From Nocardioides sp. Soil774 (GTDB lineage: Bacteria > Actinomycetota > Actinomycetes > Propionibacteriales > Nocardioidaceae), in NCBI RefSeq assembly GCF_001428125.1, contig NZ_LMSM01000005.1, positions 513,331 through 577,330 on the forward strand: a stretch of 64,000 nucleotides of DNA, in the 5' to 3' direction. The notes beneath the pieces were generated by a model. It did not search any database and was not told the DNA's origin. It saw only the letters and a list, made by a program, of their open reading frames with translations. The first letter of the stretch is position 1, and every line of letters starts with the position of its first letter. Shown here piece by piece: positions 42,559 to 50,402 of the stretch. Position numbers and translations under genes: made by a program.

Positions 42559-43671
42559 TCAACCAGCGTGTCGTCGGCAAGGCTCAGCGTGTCGGCCTGG
42601 AAACCCAACCGCTTCGGGAAGCTCGTGGGCTGGGTTCGGGTGCCGCCAGAGGGTCGTCTCCGCTCGCTGCACGTAGTACGGCATGAGCTGATTCACGAGG
42701 AGAACGCCAGAGACGTGGCGGTTGGCCCACTTCGGTGGCGTGCCGAAGTAGCCATCCGGCTGCCGGACTTCCCGGGTCACCGTCGAACCGTCGGGCGCCT
42801 CGCCGATCTGCACGGCGACGGGCCCGAACATGGCGTTGCCGCTGTGCCAACGGTCCCTGTCGTGGATGTAGGTGCCGACCGCGATGACGAACGGCGCCCC
42901 GAGGTCCCCGTACTCGTGGTGCTTCGTCGCCAGTGCCTTCTTGATCGCCGGCGCGTCATTGACGAAGTCGACACCCGTGTGGCCGTAAACACCAATCGCC
43001 CGATCGTTCGACCTCGTGCCTCTAACTTCGGGCTTCTTCGGAACCGCCCTAAATGTAGCCGCCCAGCCGTCGTGCTCCCATCGACGCGTCGGCGCCGCGT
43101 CCGCCTCCCACGGGGCATCGGGGTCGAGCCTCGCGAGCCAGCGCCGGAGGTCCCGGCGAAGGCGTGCGGAGGCGGGTGGCGAGACCCCCTCTTCGAGCTC
43201 GTCCAGCCACAGCATGAAGTTGGGGTCGCCCAACCGATTCACCGTGTCGAACAGTACGGCTCGGCGTTGCGCCGCCGCCTTCTCGGCTGGAGTCGAGCCT
43301 GGCGCAATGGCCTCGACGAAGAACCGGAGGTCGTCGCGCTCTGCCAGGAAGTCCGGGCGGCGACTAGTGCCCGTGACCTCGGGATGGATTGTGACGGTGT
43401 ACCCAGCCCTTACGAGACTTTCGTGCAAGTAGAGCTCAAGGAACGCGCTGCGGAACTGCTCGTCGTCCCGGGACCGGAACCGCTGCCGCACGTCGTTGTA
43501 CTCCTGCTCGCCTGGGATGCGGTCGAGCCACTCCTGCATGAGGGCACGAGGGCACTCCCAATAGTCACCGGCGATGCGGCTAAGGAAGTCGAAGCTGGAC
43601 TCCTGGTGGCTCGCCGGCGTGGCGTTGGTTCGTTTGAAGTCATCGAACAGTGGTTGGCGTTGTTCCCCCAT
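42559..43671 (-). CDS. Hypothetical protein with possible PD-(D/E)xK-like core; 3' end may be frameshifted
   Basis: A 370-residue protein of no family I can name. Residues about 75-125 have FRSAFLELYLHESLVRAGY, then RRPDFLAERDD and LRFFVEAIAPG; the order Glu, Pro-Asp, beta strand, Glu-Ala recalls a degenerate PD-(D/E)xK nuclease core, but the Lys is missing. The C-terminal half has HTGVDFVNDAPAIKKALATKH and PFVIAVGTYIHDRDRW. Third-position GC is lower than in neighbours, which suggests transfer. ATG 43671 follows a CACGCT hexamer by 7 nt; a GTG at 43713 is possible. Another frame continues beyond the stop with natural-looking protein to 42474 (see findings). Confidence 0.6.
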   Translation of the reverse strand: MGEQRQPLFDDFKRTNATPASHQESSFDFLSRIAGDYWECPRALMQEWLDRIPGEQEYNDVRQRFRSRDDEQFRSAFLELYLHESLVRAGYTVTIHPEVTGTSRRPDFLAERDDLRFFVEAIAPGSTPAEKAAAQRRAVLFDTVNRLGDPNFMLWLDELEEGVSPPASARLRRDLRRWLARLDPDAPWEADAAPTRRWEHDGWAATFRAVPKKPEVRGTRSNDRAIGVYGHTGVDFVNDAPAIKKALATKHHEYGDLGAPFVIAVGTYIHDRDRWHSGNAMFGPVAVQIGEAPDGSTVTREVRQPDGYFGTPPKWANRHVSGVLLVNQLMPYYVQRAETTLWRHPNPAHELPEAVGFPGRHAEPCRRHAG

Positions 43672-43820
43672 GCAGGCCAGCGTGACAGCACCCGCCGACG
43701 GCGACGTGGTCACCTGCCTTGCCTGGGCGGGGGGATGTCATCAGAGCGGTCGGCATGTCCCGACAGATCCCGGACGTTTCGAGCACGCGTAAACGCGGCG
43801 GGCTGGGCGCCCCCGACCCC

Positions 43821-43855
43821 CCTCACACCAACAACACGTACGACCCCAACGCCAC
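43821..43855. repeat. Right copy of 35-bp imperfect direct repeat
   Basis: It covers the last codons and stop of the DUF3307-like gene and matches 39141-39175 at 31 of 35 positions. Insertion at the 3' end of a gene, which stays intact, is the usual pattern for integrating elements, although no integrase is present. Confidence 0.65.
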
Positions 43856-44551
43856 CAGCCACGACACAAAAGACCCCAGCAGGAAGTACTCCGTCAGCTG
43901 GTGGATCCGCTCCTGGTCCCGCCGCGAGGAGAGCTCGGGGAAGCGCAGCAGGCCCTTGGCGGCGACCACGACGGAAGCCGCGGTCACCTGACCGCCGAGC
44001 GCGAGCGCCAGGATGAACACGCGCTCGAGCGGGCCGAGCAGCCGGCCGCCCTTGAGCGGCGTACGTGGCATCGCTCCGTCTGCACCGGGGTTGATGGTCC
44101 GGGTCGACTTGAGGACCAGTCGCACCAGGACGTTGCCGGTCGAGAGCTGGATGCCGAAGGCGCCGAGCACGAGCAGGAAGCGGTCGGCCGAGACGTCCTC
44201 CAGGGCGGGGAGCTCCACGGAGGACAGCCACGTCCCCAACGGGCCGCCGGCCGACGGCGCGAGACCGGAGACGGCCACCGCGGCGGACAAAGAGACGACG
44301 AAGACGGCCAGCGGCAGCCACGCCGGCCCCGAGTGACCGAAGCCCCACGTCACCGCGGAGCCCCACGCCAGGACCAGGACGGCGATGACGGACAACGCGA
44401 CCACGTCGCGAGCCGAGGTCAACCCGGCCAGCAGCCCGACGGACAGGGCGACCAGCGCGCCGACGCACTCGGGGAGGAACCGCACCCGTCGCACCGCGTG
44501 CGCCAGGTCGGTGACGGCGAAGCCGATCAGCAGGACCCCCAGCCAGCTCAT
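43823..44551 (-). CDS. Integral membrane protein with DUF3307-like C-terminus
   Basis: A 242-residue protein with about seven membrane helices. The C-terminal third (GPLERVFILALALGGQVTAASVVVAAKGLLRFPEL region from about residue 169, then LTEYFLLGSFVSWLVAL) resembles the end of DUF3307 proteins, where an ER at the helix start, AAKS/G-x-x-RF and TEY-x-x-G are typical. The N-terminal part is less alike. ATG 44551 has AGGAGGGG 5 nt upstream. It follows satD by 11 bases; SatD and DUF3307 proteins are often paired, so the two probably work together, perhaps as sensor and membrane partner. Confidence 0.72.
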   Translation of the reverse strand: MSWLGVLLIGFAVTDLAHAVRRVRFLPECVGALVALSVGLLAGLTSARDVVALSVIAVLVLAWGSAVTWGFGHSGPAWLPLAVFVVSLSAAVAVSGLAPSAGGPLGTWLSSVELPALEDVSADRFLLVLGAFGIQLSTGNVLVRLVLKSTRTINPGADGAMPRTPLKGGRLLGPLERVFILALALGGQVTAASVVVAAKGLLRFPELSSRRDQERIHQLTEYFLLGSFVSWLVALGSYVLLV

Positions 44552-44562
44552 CCGCCCCTCCT

Positions 44563-45210
44563 TCAGAGATCTCGCAGCAGCTCGTCGGCAGCCAGCACGA
44601 CACCGAGCCCCTCGGCCCGGACCCGCTGGGAGACGGCCGAGGCGCTGATGCCCAGGTCGTCGGCGATGTCCTGCTGCCGCCTGCCCCTCATCAGACCATC
44701 GAGCACCGACACCGAGCGCTCCGACAGGCCGGTGACCACGACGTCGCGCGTCATCAGGGCGGCGTTCACGAGCGCGGGGTCCGGGCCCGGCTCTCCGCCG
44801 GCAGCGACGTACGCCGTGCGCACCGCGCGCAGCGACGCCTTGCGCTCGTAGGCCTCGACGGTCTCGATCGCGGCCCGGGCGGCCCACCACCCGGGACCGT
44901 CCTCCACCCGGGGCTCCTCGGACAGGACCTGCACCTGACCCCAGCCGATCCCCTGCCGCACGTCGATGTCGGGTAGCAGCGCCATCCGGATCCGCAGCGT
45001 CGCGGCGATCGCGTCGCCGAGGCTGGCGAAGATCCCCTGGAACTCGTCGCCCAGGCCGATGCGCAGGGGCACCCTCGGGGCGAGCTCGGCGTTGACGGCC
45101 CCGATCGCCTGCTCGAAGCGCGCGTGCACAGCCGCCCGGTCCTCGCTCCGGCGCGAGCCGACGAGGTCACCGATCACCGTGACTGAAGCCTCTGTCTTCA
45201 CCTGAGCCAT
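44563..45210 (-). CDS. SatD family regulator-like protein
   Basis: A 215-residue protein. Residues 1-130 match SatD: ASVTVIGDLVGSRRSEDRAAVH, LRIGLGDEFQGIFASL, IRMALLPDIDVRQGIGWGQV, a fold distantly like nucleotide cyclases (GDEFQ is typical). The C-terminus holds a helix-turn-helix, RQQDIADDLGISASAVSQRV. ATG 45210 is preferred to the ATG at 45225 because a TATGAT hexamer ends 6 nt upstream of it; that hexamer would otherwise be coding. satD was named for acid tolerance in Streptococcus mutans; its biochemical role is unknown. It forms an operon with the membrane protein downstream. Confidence 0.82.
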   Translation of the reverse strand: MAQVKTEASVTVIGDLVGSRRSEDRAAVHARFEQAIGAVNAELAPRVPLRIGLGDEFQGIFASLGDAIAATLRIRMALLPDIDVRQGIGWGQVQVLSEEPRVEDGPGWWAARAAIETVEAYERKASLRAVRTAYVAAGGEPGPDPALVNAALMTRDVVVTGLSERSVSVLDGLMRGRRQQDIADDLGISASAVSQRVRAEGLGVVLAADELLRDL

Positions 45211-45222
45211 ATGAAGATCATA
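45210..45222. promoter_or_regulatory. Palindrome over the satD -10 region
   Basis: TATGA-TCT-TCATA (minus-strand reading) is a perfect 5+5 inverted repeat that contains the likely -10 element TATGAT and abuts the ATG at 45210. Because the SatD protein has its own helix-turn-helix, autoregulation at this site is a reasonable guess. Confidence 0.45.
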
Positions 45223-45255
45223 CATTGATTAGGCCGTGATGAAGCCAGGAACCTC

Positions 45256-48249
45256 TCATTCCCAGAACACGCGCTCCACCACGGCGTGCGCCCGCCGCGT
45301 GGTGCGGAGGTAGTCGTTGACCATCTCGTCGCTCGAGCCCGGCGGGTAGCCCAGCACCCGCGCCACGGCAGCGCGCTCGCGTGCGTCGCGGGGCAGCTGG
45401 TCCGACGGCTTGCCCCGCACCAGCGTGACGGCGTTGCGCACCCGGCTGACCAGGCGCCACGCCTCGGCCAGCGTCGCCGCGTCGGCCTCGGAGACGAGGT
45501 CGGCCGCCACCGCCGCCTCCAGCGCGGAGAGGGTCTGCGGGGTGCGCAGGCCCGGCACCTCGCCGGCGTGGCGCATCTGCAGCAGCTGCACGGTCCACTC
45601 CACGTCGGCGAGACCACCGCGCCCGAGCTTGAGGTGCGTGTGCCGGTCCGCGCCGCGCGGCAGCCGCTCGTCGTCCACGCGGGCCTTGATCCGGCGCACC
45701 TCGATGACGTCGGAGTCCGAGAGCCCACCGGCGGGGAAGCGGATCGGGTCGATGAGCTCGGTGAACTCGCGGCGCAGCGCCTCGTCGCCCACCACGGCGT
45801 CGGCGCGCAGCAGCGCCTGGAACTCCCACACGTGCGACCACTTGGCGTAGTAGGCGGCGTAGGACTCCACGGTGCGCACCATCGGGCCGTTCTTGCCCTC
45901 CGGACGCAGGTCGGGGTCGACCTCGAGCGGCGGGTCGCTCGCAGGCAGCGACAGCAGCCGCCGCAGCTCGGAGACCACCGCCGTGGCGAACGACGTCGCC
46001 GCCTGCACGTCCGCCCCCTCGACCGGGTCATGGACGAACATCACGTCGGCGTCACTGCCGTAGGACAGCTCGAAACCGCCGTAGCGCCCCATCGCCACCA
46101 CCGCTATGCGGCTCGGCAGCTCGTCGAGCTCGCGCTGGCGCCGTACGGACTCGGTCGCGATGTCGAGCGTTGCCTGCAGGGTCGCGTCGGTGAGCCGGCT
46201 CAGCCCCTGGCCGACCAGCGCCACGTCGGTGCCGGCGACGAGCTCGCCGCACGCGATGCGCAGCAGCTCGCGACGACGTACGGCCCGCACGGCGACGACC
46301 GCGGCCTCCGGCGACTCGGCACGCTCGGTGAGCGCCTGCATCTCGGCCAGCACGGCCTCGGCGCTCAGCGGCTCGAGCGACTCCCCCAGCATCTTCACCC
46401 CGCGCGGCTCGCGCTCGAGCAGGTCGGTGGCGTAGCGCGAGGTGCCGAGCAGGAAGGCCAGGCGCTGGGCGACCTCGCCCTCGTCGCGCAGCATCGTGAG
46501 GTACCACGGCGTACGCCCCAGGCTCTCGCTGATGCGACGGAAGCCGAAGAGCCCCGCGTCGGGGTCGGGCGAGTCGGCGAACCACTCGAGCAGCACCGGC
46601 AGCAGCGTGCGCTGGATGTCGGAGGTGCGCGAGACGCCGGCGGTCAGCGCCTCGAGGTGGCGCAGCGCCGCCCTCGGGTCGGCGTAGCCGAGCGCCGCGA
46701 GCCGGGCCTCGGCCGCCTCCAGCGAGAGCCTGGCCTCGTTGCCCGACAGCTTGGCGACCGCGCCGAGGAGCGGGCGGTAGAACAGCTTCTCGTGCAGCCG
46801 GCGCACCTCACGGCGGTGGTAGCGCCACTGCTTGTCGAGCTGCGCGGCCGGCTCGGAGAAGAGCCCGAGAGAGCGGCCCAGCCGGCGCAGCGACGCCTCG
46901 TCGTCGGGCAGCACGTGGGTGCGCCGCAGCTGGTGCAGCTGGATGCGGTGCTCGAGGGTGCGCAGGAAGGAGTAGGCCTCGTGCAGCCGCTCGCCGTCCT
47001 CGCGCCCGACGTAGCCCCCGTCGGTGAGGCGGGCCAGCGCGCTCAGCGTCGCGCCCTCGCGCAGCGTCGGGTCGGCTCGGCCGTGCACGAGCTGGAGCAG
47101 CTGCACGGCGAACTCGACATCGCGCAGGCCGCCCGAGCCCAGCTTGATCTGCCGCTCGGCCTCGTGGGCGGGGATGTGCTCGATGACCCGGCGGCGCATC
47201 GCCTGCACGTCGGCGACGAAGCCGGCGCGCTCCGCCGCGCTCCACACCAGCGGGTCGATCGTCTCGAGGTAGGCGCGCCCCAGCGCCAGGTCGCCCGCGA
47301 CCGGGCGCGCCTTGAGCAGCGCCTGGAACTCCCAGGTCTTGGCCCACTTCTCGTAGTAGCCGCGGTGGCTGGCGAGGGTGCGGACCAGCGGACCCTGGCT
47401 GCCCTCGGGGCGCAGGTTGGCGTCGACCGGCCAGATGGTGCCCTCGCGCGTGTGGTCGGAGCAGATGCGCATCAGGTGCGAGGCGAGCTGGGTGGCCGCG
47501 CGCAGCGCGACCGAGTCGTCGGCCAGCTCCCCCGACGCGAGCACGGCGGGCTCGTGGACGTAGACCACGTCGACGTCGGAGATGTAGTTGAGCTCGTGCC
47601 CACCGCACTTGCCCATCGCGATCACGGCGAGCCGCACCGCGTGGGCGGTCTCCCCCACGCGCGCCCGGGCGATGGCCAGCGCCGCCTCGAGCGTCGCGCC
47701 GGCCAGGTCGGAGATCTCCGCGGCGGCGTCGTCGATGCCGACGTGGTGGGCCAGGTCGCGGGCGGCGAGCCGCAGCAGGATCCGGCGGTACTCCACTCGC
47801 AGCACGTCGACGGCGTCGGCGTCCGGGAGGCTCGCGACCGGCTCGTCGGCGTGCGGGTCGGCGCCGACCGCGGTCAGCATCGCCTCGCGCACGGCGTACG
47901 CCGCCGGGCGGGTGCTGCCCAGCGTCGGGTCGGTCAGCTCGCGCCAGTGCCCCGGGTGCCGCACGAGGTGGTGGGTCAGCGCGGCGCTCGCGCCGAGCAC
48001 GCTGCACAGCCGCATCGCGGTGCCCTCGTCGTCGGCGACCTCCGAGAGCATCGCGGCACCGGCGCCGGCGGACTCCTCGTCGAGCGCGTCGGAGAGGCGC
48101 AGCAGGCCCTCGAGCGCGGCGTCGGGGTCGGCGGTGGCGGCGAGGGTGTCGGTGAGCGGACGCCCTGCGTCACCGAGCCGCTCGATGCCGTCCGCAGCAG
48201 CCGCCCCGTCGACGAAGCCGATCCGGACGAAGGAGCCCGCCGACCTCAT
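45256..48249 (-). CDS. glnE: Bifunctional glutamine synthetase adenylyltransferase/deadenylase
   Basis: A 997-residue GlnE of normal length. Two nucleotidyltransferase domains are seen: GKCGGHELNYISDVDVVYVHEP in the N-terminal deadenylase half (metal Asp pair in SDVDVVYV) and GRYGGFELSYGSDADVMFVHDP in the C-terminal adenylylase half. Each is followed by a helical GlnD-type regulatory bundle. It adds and removes AMP from glutamine synthetase I to match nitrogen supply. The start ATG 48249 overlaps the stop of the amidotransferase by 4 bases, so glnA, the amidotransferase and glnE form one nitrogen operon. Confidence 0.96.
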   Translation of the reverse strand: MRSAGSFVRIGFVDGAAAADGIERLGDAGRPLTDTLAATADPDAALEGLLRLSDALDEESAGAGAAMLSEVADDEGTAMRLCSVLGASAALTHHLVRHPGHWRELTDPTLGSTRPAAYAVREAMLTAVGADPHADEPVASLPDADAVDVLRVEYRRILLRLAARDLAHHVGIDDAAAEISDLAGATLEAALAIARARVGETAHAVRLAVIAMGKCGGHELNYISDVDVVYVHEPAVLASGELADDSVALRAATQLASHLMRICSDHTREGTIWPVDANLRPEGSQGPLVRTLASHRGYYEKWAKTWEFQALLKARPVAGDLALGRAYLETIDPLVWSAAERAGFVADVQAMRRRVIEHIPAHEAERQIKLGSGGLRDVEFAVQLLQLVHGRADPTLREGATLSALARLTDGGYVGREDGERLHEAYSFLRTLEHRIQLHQLRRTHVLPDDEASLRRLGRSLGLFSEPAAQLDKQWRYHRREVRRLHEKLFYRPLLGAVAKLSGNEARLSLEAAEARLAALGYADPRAALRHLEALTAGVSRTSDIQRTLLPVLLEWFADSPDPDAGLFGFRRISESLGRTPWYLTMLRDEGEVAQRLAFLLGTSRYATDLLEREPRGVKMLGESLEPLSAEAVLAEMQALTERAESPEAAVVAVRAVRRRELLRIACGELVAGTDVALVGQGLSRLTDATLQATLDIATESVRRQRELDELPSRIAVVAMGRYGGFELSYGSDADVMFVHDPVEGADVQAATSFATAVVSELRRLLSLPASDPPLEVDPDLRPEGKNGPMVRTVESYAAYYAKWSHVWEFQALLRADAVVGDEALRREFTELIDPIRFPAGGLSDSDVIEVRRIKARVDDERLPRGADRHTHLKLGRGGLADVEWTVQLLQMRHAGEVPGLRTPQTLSALEAAVAADLVSEADAATLAEAWRLVSRVRNAVTLVRGKPSDQLPRDARERAAVARVLGYPPGSSDEMVNDYLRTTRRAHAVVERVFWE

Positions 48250-48965
48250 CCGCGGGCCCCCGCGAGCTCGGCGAAGCGGGCCGCGAGCGGACGCCAGTGC
48301 GCGGCCAGCGCCGGGCCGGCCTGCTCGATCGCGGCCAGCACCGCGTCCTGGTCGAGCCCCAGCGCGACGTGGTCGGCACGGTCGGACTCCGCCCACCGCG
48401 ACACGACCCCGGTGTCGGCCTCGGGGTGCGCCTGGACGCCCCACGCAGCCGGGCCGAAGCGGGCCGCCTGCACCTCGCCGCCGGGGCTGCGGGCCAGCAC
48501 GACCGCGCCCTCGGGCAGCGCGACCACGATGTCGTTGTTCCAGTGGATCGCCACCTCGGTGCCGCTGTGCCCGGCGACCCAGTCATCAGCGGCCGCGTGC
48601 TCGGACCAGCCCACGGGCTGCAGCCCGACGATCTGCCCCCGGTGGTTGCGCTCGACCACGCCACCGAGGGCTGCGGCGATCAGCTGGTGGCCCAGGCAGA
48701 TGCCCAGCAGCGGCGTCCCGGCATCCACCGCGTCGCGGATGCCCGCCTTGAGCGGGCCCAGCCACGGCACGGTGTCGTCGTCGTTGGCGCTCATCTCGCC
48801 GCCCAGCACCAGCACCGCGTCGTACGACGTCAGCGCGGGCAACGCATCACCGGCGTAGGGGCGGCAGACCGACAGCGTGCAGCCGGCGTCGGTCAGCCAG
48901 CGGCCCACCAGGTGCGGCGGGCAGGACTCCTGGTGCTCGACGACGAGGACGCGCGGGCCGGTCAC
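48246..48965 (-). CDS. Class I glutamine amidotransferase (GMP synthase subunit-like)
   Basis: A 239-residue stand-alone GATase. The catalytic triad is Cys90 in LLGICLGHQL, His180 and Glu182 in GVQAHPEAD. It resembles gamma-Glu hydrolase/GMP synthase N-domain proteins (VLVVEHQESCPPHLVG at the start, GGEMSANDDD). The partner or acceptor is unknown; its place between glnA and glnE suggests glutamine or gamma-glutamyl amine metabolism. GTG 48965 lies 4 bases after the glnA stop, and its own stop overlaps glnE. Confidence 0.88.
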   Translation of the reverse strand: MTGPRVLVVEHQESCPPHLVGRWLTDAGCTLSVCRPYAGDALPALTSYDAVLVLGGEMSANDDDTVPWLGPLKAGIRDAVDAGTPLLGICLGHQLIAAALGGVVERNHRGQIVGLQPVGWSEHAAADDWVAGHSGTEVAIHWNNDIVVALPEGAVVLARSPGGEVQAARFGPAAWGVQAHPEADTGVVSRWAESDRADHVALGLDQDAVLAAIEQAGPALAAHWRPLAARFAELAGARG

Positions 48966-48969
48966 AGGC

Positions 48970-50313
48970 TCAGAGGACCGGGAGCATCCGGTCGCGCTCG
49001 TAGGCGGAGACCTGGGTGCGGTACTCCTCCCACTCCGAGCGCTTGTTGCGCAGGAAGAAGTCGAAGACGTGCTCACCGAGCGTCTCGGCGAGCAGCTCCG
49101 AGCTCTCCGCCACGTCGATGGCCTCCGACAGGCTCTTGGGCAGCGGCGCGATGCCGAGGGCCTTGCGCTCGCGCTCGGTCAGCGACCACACGTCGTCCTC
49201 GGCCTCGCGCGGCAGCTCGTAGCCCTCCTCGATCCCCTTCATGCCGGCGGCCAGCATGACCGCGAAGGCGAGGTAGGGGTTGCACGCCGGGTCGACGGTG
49301 CGCAGCTCGATGCGGGTCGACTGGCCCTTGTTGGGCTTGTACATCGGCACGCGGATCATCGCCGAGCGGTTGTTGTGGCCCCAGCAGATCGACGAGGGCG
49401 CCTCGCCGCCGCCCAGCAGGCGCTTGTAGGAGTTGACCCACTGGTTGGTCACCACGCTGATCTCGCTGGCGTGGCGCAGGATGCCGGCGATGAACTGCCG
49501 CCCGGTCTTCGACAGCTGGTACTGCGCGCCGGCCTCGAAGAACGCGTTGCGGTCGCCCTCGAAGAGCGAGACGTGGGTGTGCATGCCCGAGCCGGGGTGG
49601 GTGGTGAACGGCTTGGGCATGAAGGAGGCCCAGATGTCCTGGCCCAGCGCGACCTCGCGGACGACCGTGCGGAAGGTCATGATGTTGTCGGCCGTGGTGA
49701 GCGCGTCGGCGTAGCGCAGGTCGATCTCCTGCTGGCCCGGGCCGCCCTCGTGGTGGCTGAACTCCACCGAGATGCCCATCGCCTCGAGCATCGTGATCGC
49801 CTCGCGGCGGAAGTCCGAGCCCCGCGACTGCGCGGTGTGGTCGAAGAAGCCGCTGCGGTCGACCGGCTCGGGCTCGTCGCCCTTCCCCGGCACGTTCTTG
49901 AACAGGTAGAACTCGATCTCGGGGTGGGTGTAGAACGTGAAGCCCTTGTCGGCCGCCGCGCCCAGCGTGCGCTTCAGGACGTGCCGCGGATCGGCGTAGG
50001 ACGGACTGCCGTCGGGCATCCGGATGTCGCAGAACATCCGCGCCGTCTGCGGGCCCTCCTGGCCACCGCGCCACGGCAGGATCTGGAACGTCGAGGCGTC
50101 GGGGTGCGCGAGCATGTCGGACTCGTAGACGCGGGCGAAGCCCTCGATGGCCGAGCCGTCGAAGCCGATGCCCTCCTCGAAGGCGTTCTCGAGCTCGGCC
50201 GGGGCCACGCTCACGCTCTTGAGGAAGCCGAGCACGTCGGTGAACCACAACCGCACGAACCGGACGTCACGCTCCTCGAGCGCGCGGAGTACGAAGTCCT
50301 CTTGCTTGCCCAT
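48970..50313 (-). CDS. glnA: Glutamine synthetase, type I, GlnA2-like
   Basis: A 447-residue GS. The beta-grasp N-domain has GFDGSAIEGFARVYESDMLAHPD; the catalytic domain has FYTHPEIEFYLF, EFSHHEGGPGQQEIDLRY, NRSAMIRVPMYKP and TRIELRTVDPACNPYLAFAVMLAAG. At 447 residues it is shorter than the 475-residue adenylylated GlnA1 and I see no NLYDLPPEE-type adenylylation loop, as in mycobacterial GlnA2. Yet glnE lies in the same operon. It condenses glutamate and ammonia with ATP. The ATG at 50313 follows TAGGCT by 6 nt; no ribosome binding site is seen. Confidence 0.94.
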   Translation of the reverse strand: MGKQEDFVLRALEERDVRFVRLWFTDVLGFLKSVSVAPAELENAFEEGIGFDGSAIEGFARVYESDMLAHPDASTFQILPWRGGQEGPQTARMFCDIRMPDGSPSYADPRHVLKRTLGAAADKGFTFYTHPEIEFYLFKNVPGKGDEPEPVDRSGFFDHTAQSRGSDFRREAITMLEAMGISVEFSHHEGGPGQQEIDLRYADALTTADNIMTFRTVVREVALGQDIWASFMPKPFTTHPGSGMHTHVSLFEGDRNAFFEAGAQYQLSKTGRQFIAGILRHASEISVVTNQWVNSYKRLLGGGEAPSSICWGHNNRSAMIRVPMYKPNKGQSTRIELRTVDPACNPYLAFAVMLAAGMKGIEEGYELPREAEDDVWSLTERERKALGIAPLPKSLSEAIDVAESSELLAETLGEHVFDFFLRNKRSEWEEYRTQVSAYERDRMLPVL

Positions 50314-50319
50314 GGGGCC

Positions 50320-50325
50320 AGCCTA
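50320..50325 (-). promoter_or_regulatory. Candidate -10 element for the glnA operon
   Basis: Minus-strand TAGGCT, 6 nt before the ATG. No GlnR-type GTNAC-n6-GNAAC site was recognised upstream. Confidence 0.45.
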
Positions 50326-50346
50326 GGGGTCGTGCGCGGCGCCGCC

Positions 50347-50382
50347 CGCACATGACCACGCACATGACCACGCACATGACCA
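50347..50382. repeat. Three 12-bp tandem repeats upstream of glnA
   Basis: Three exact copies of CGCACATGACCA lie 34 to 69 bases before the glnA start, about where an upstream regulator could bind. They also lie past the 3' end of the gene at 50403. Confidence 0.75.
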
Positions 50383-50402
50383 CGTGCCGCGACCTGGTGG
50401 CG

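Noticed and set aside
45286..48858. A 1190-codon plus-strand frame opposite glnE
   Set aside because: Antisense artefact; glnE on the other strand has all expected motifs.
50314..50402. GlnR site before glnA
   Set aside because: No GTNAC-n6-GNAAC pattern was seen; only the 12-bp repeats.
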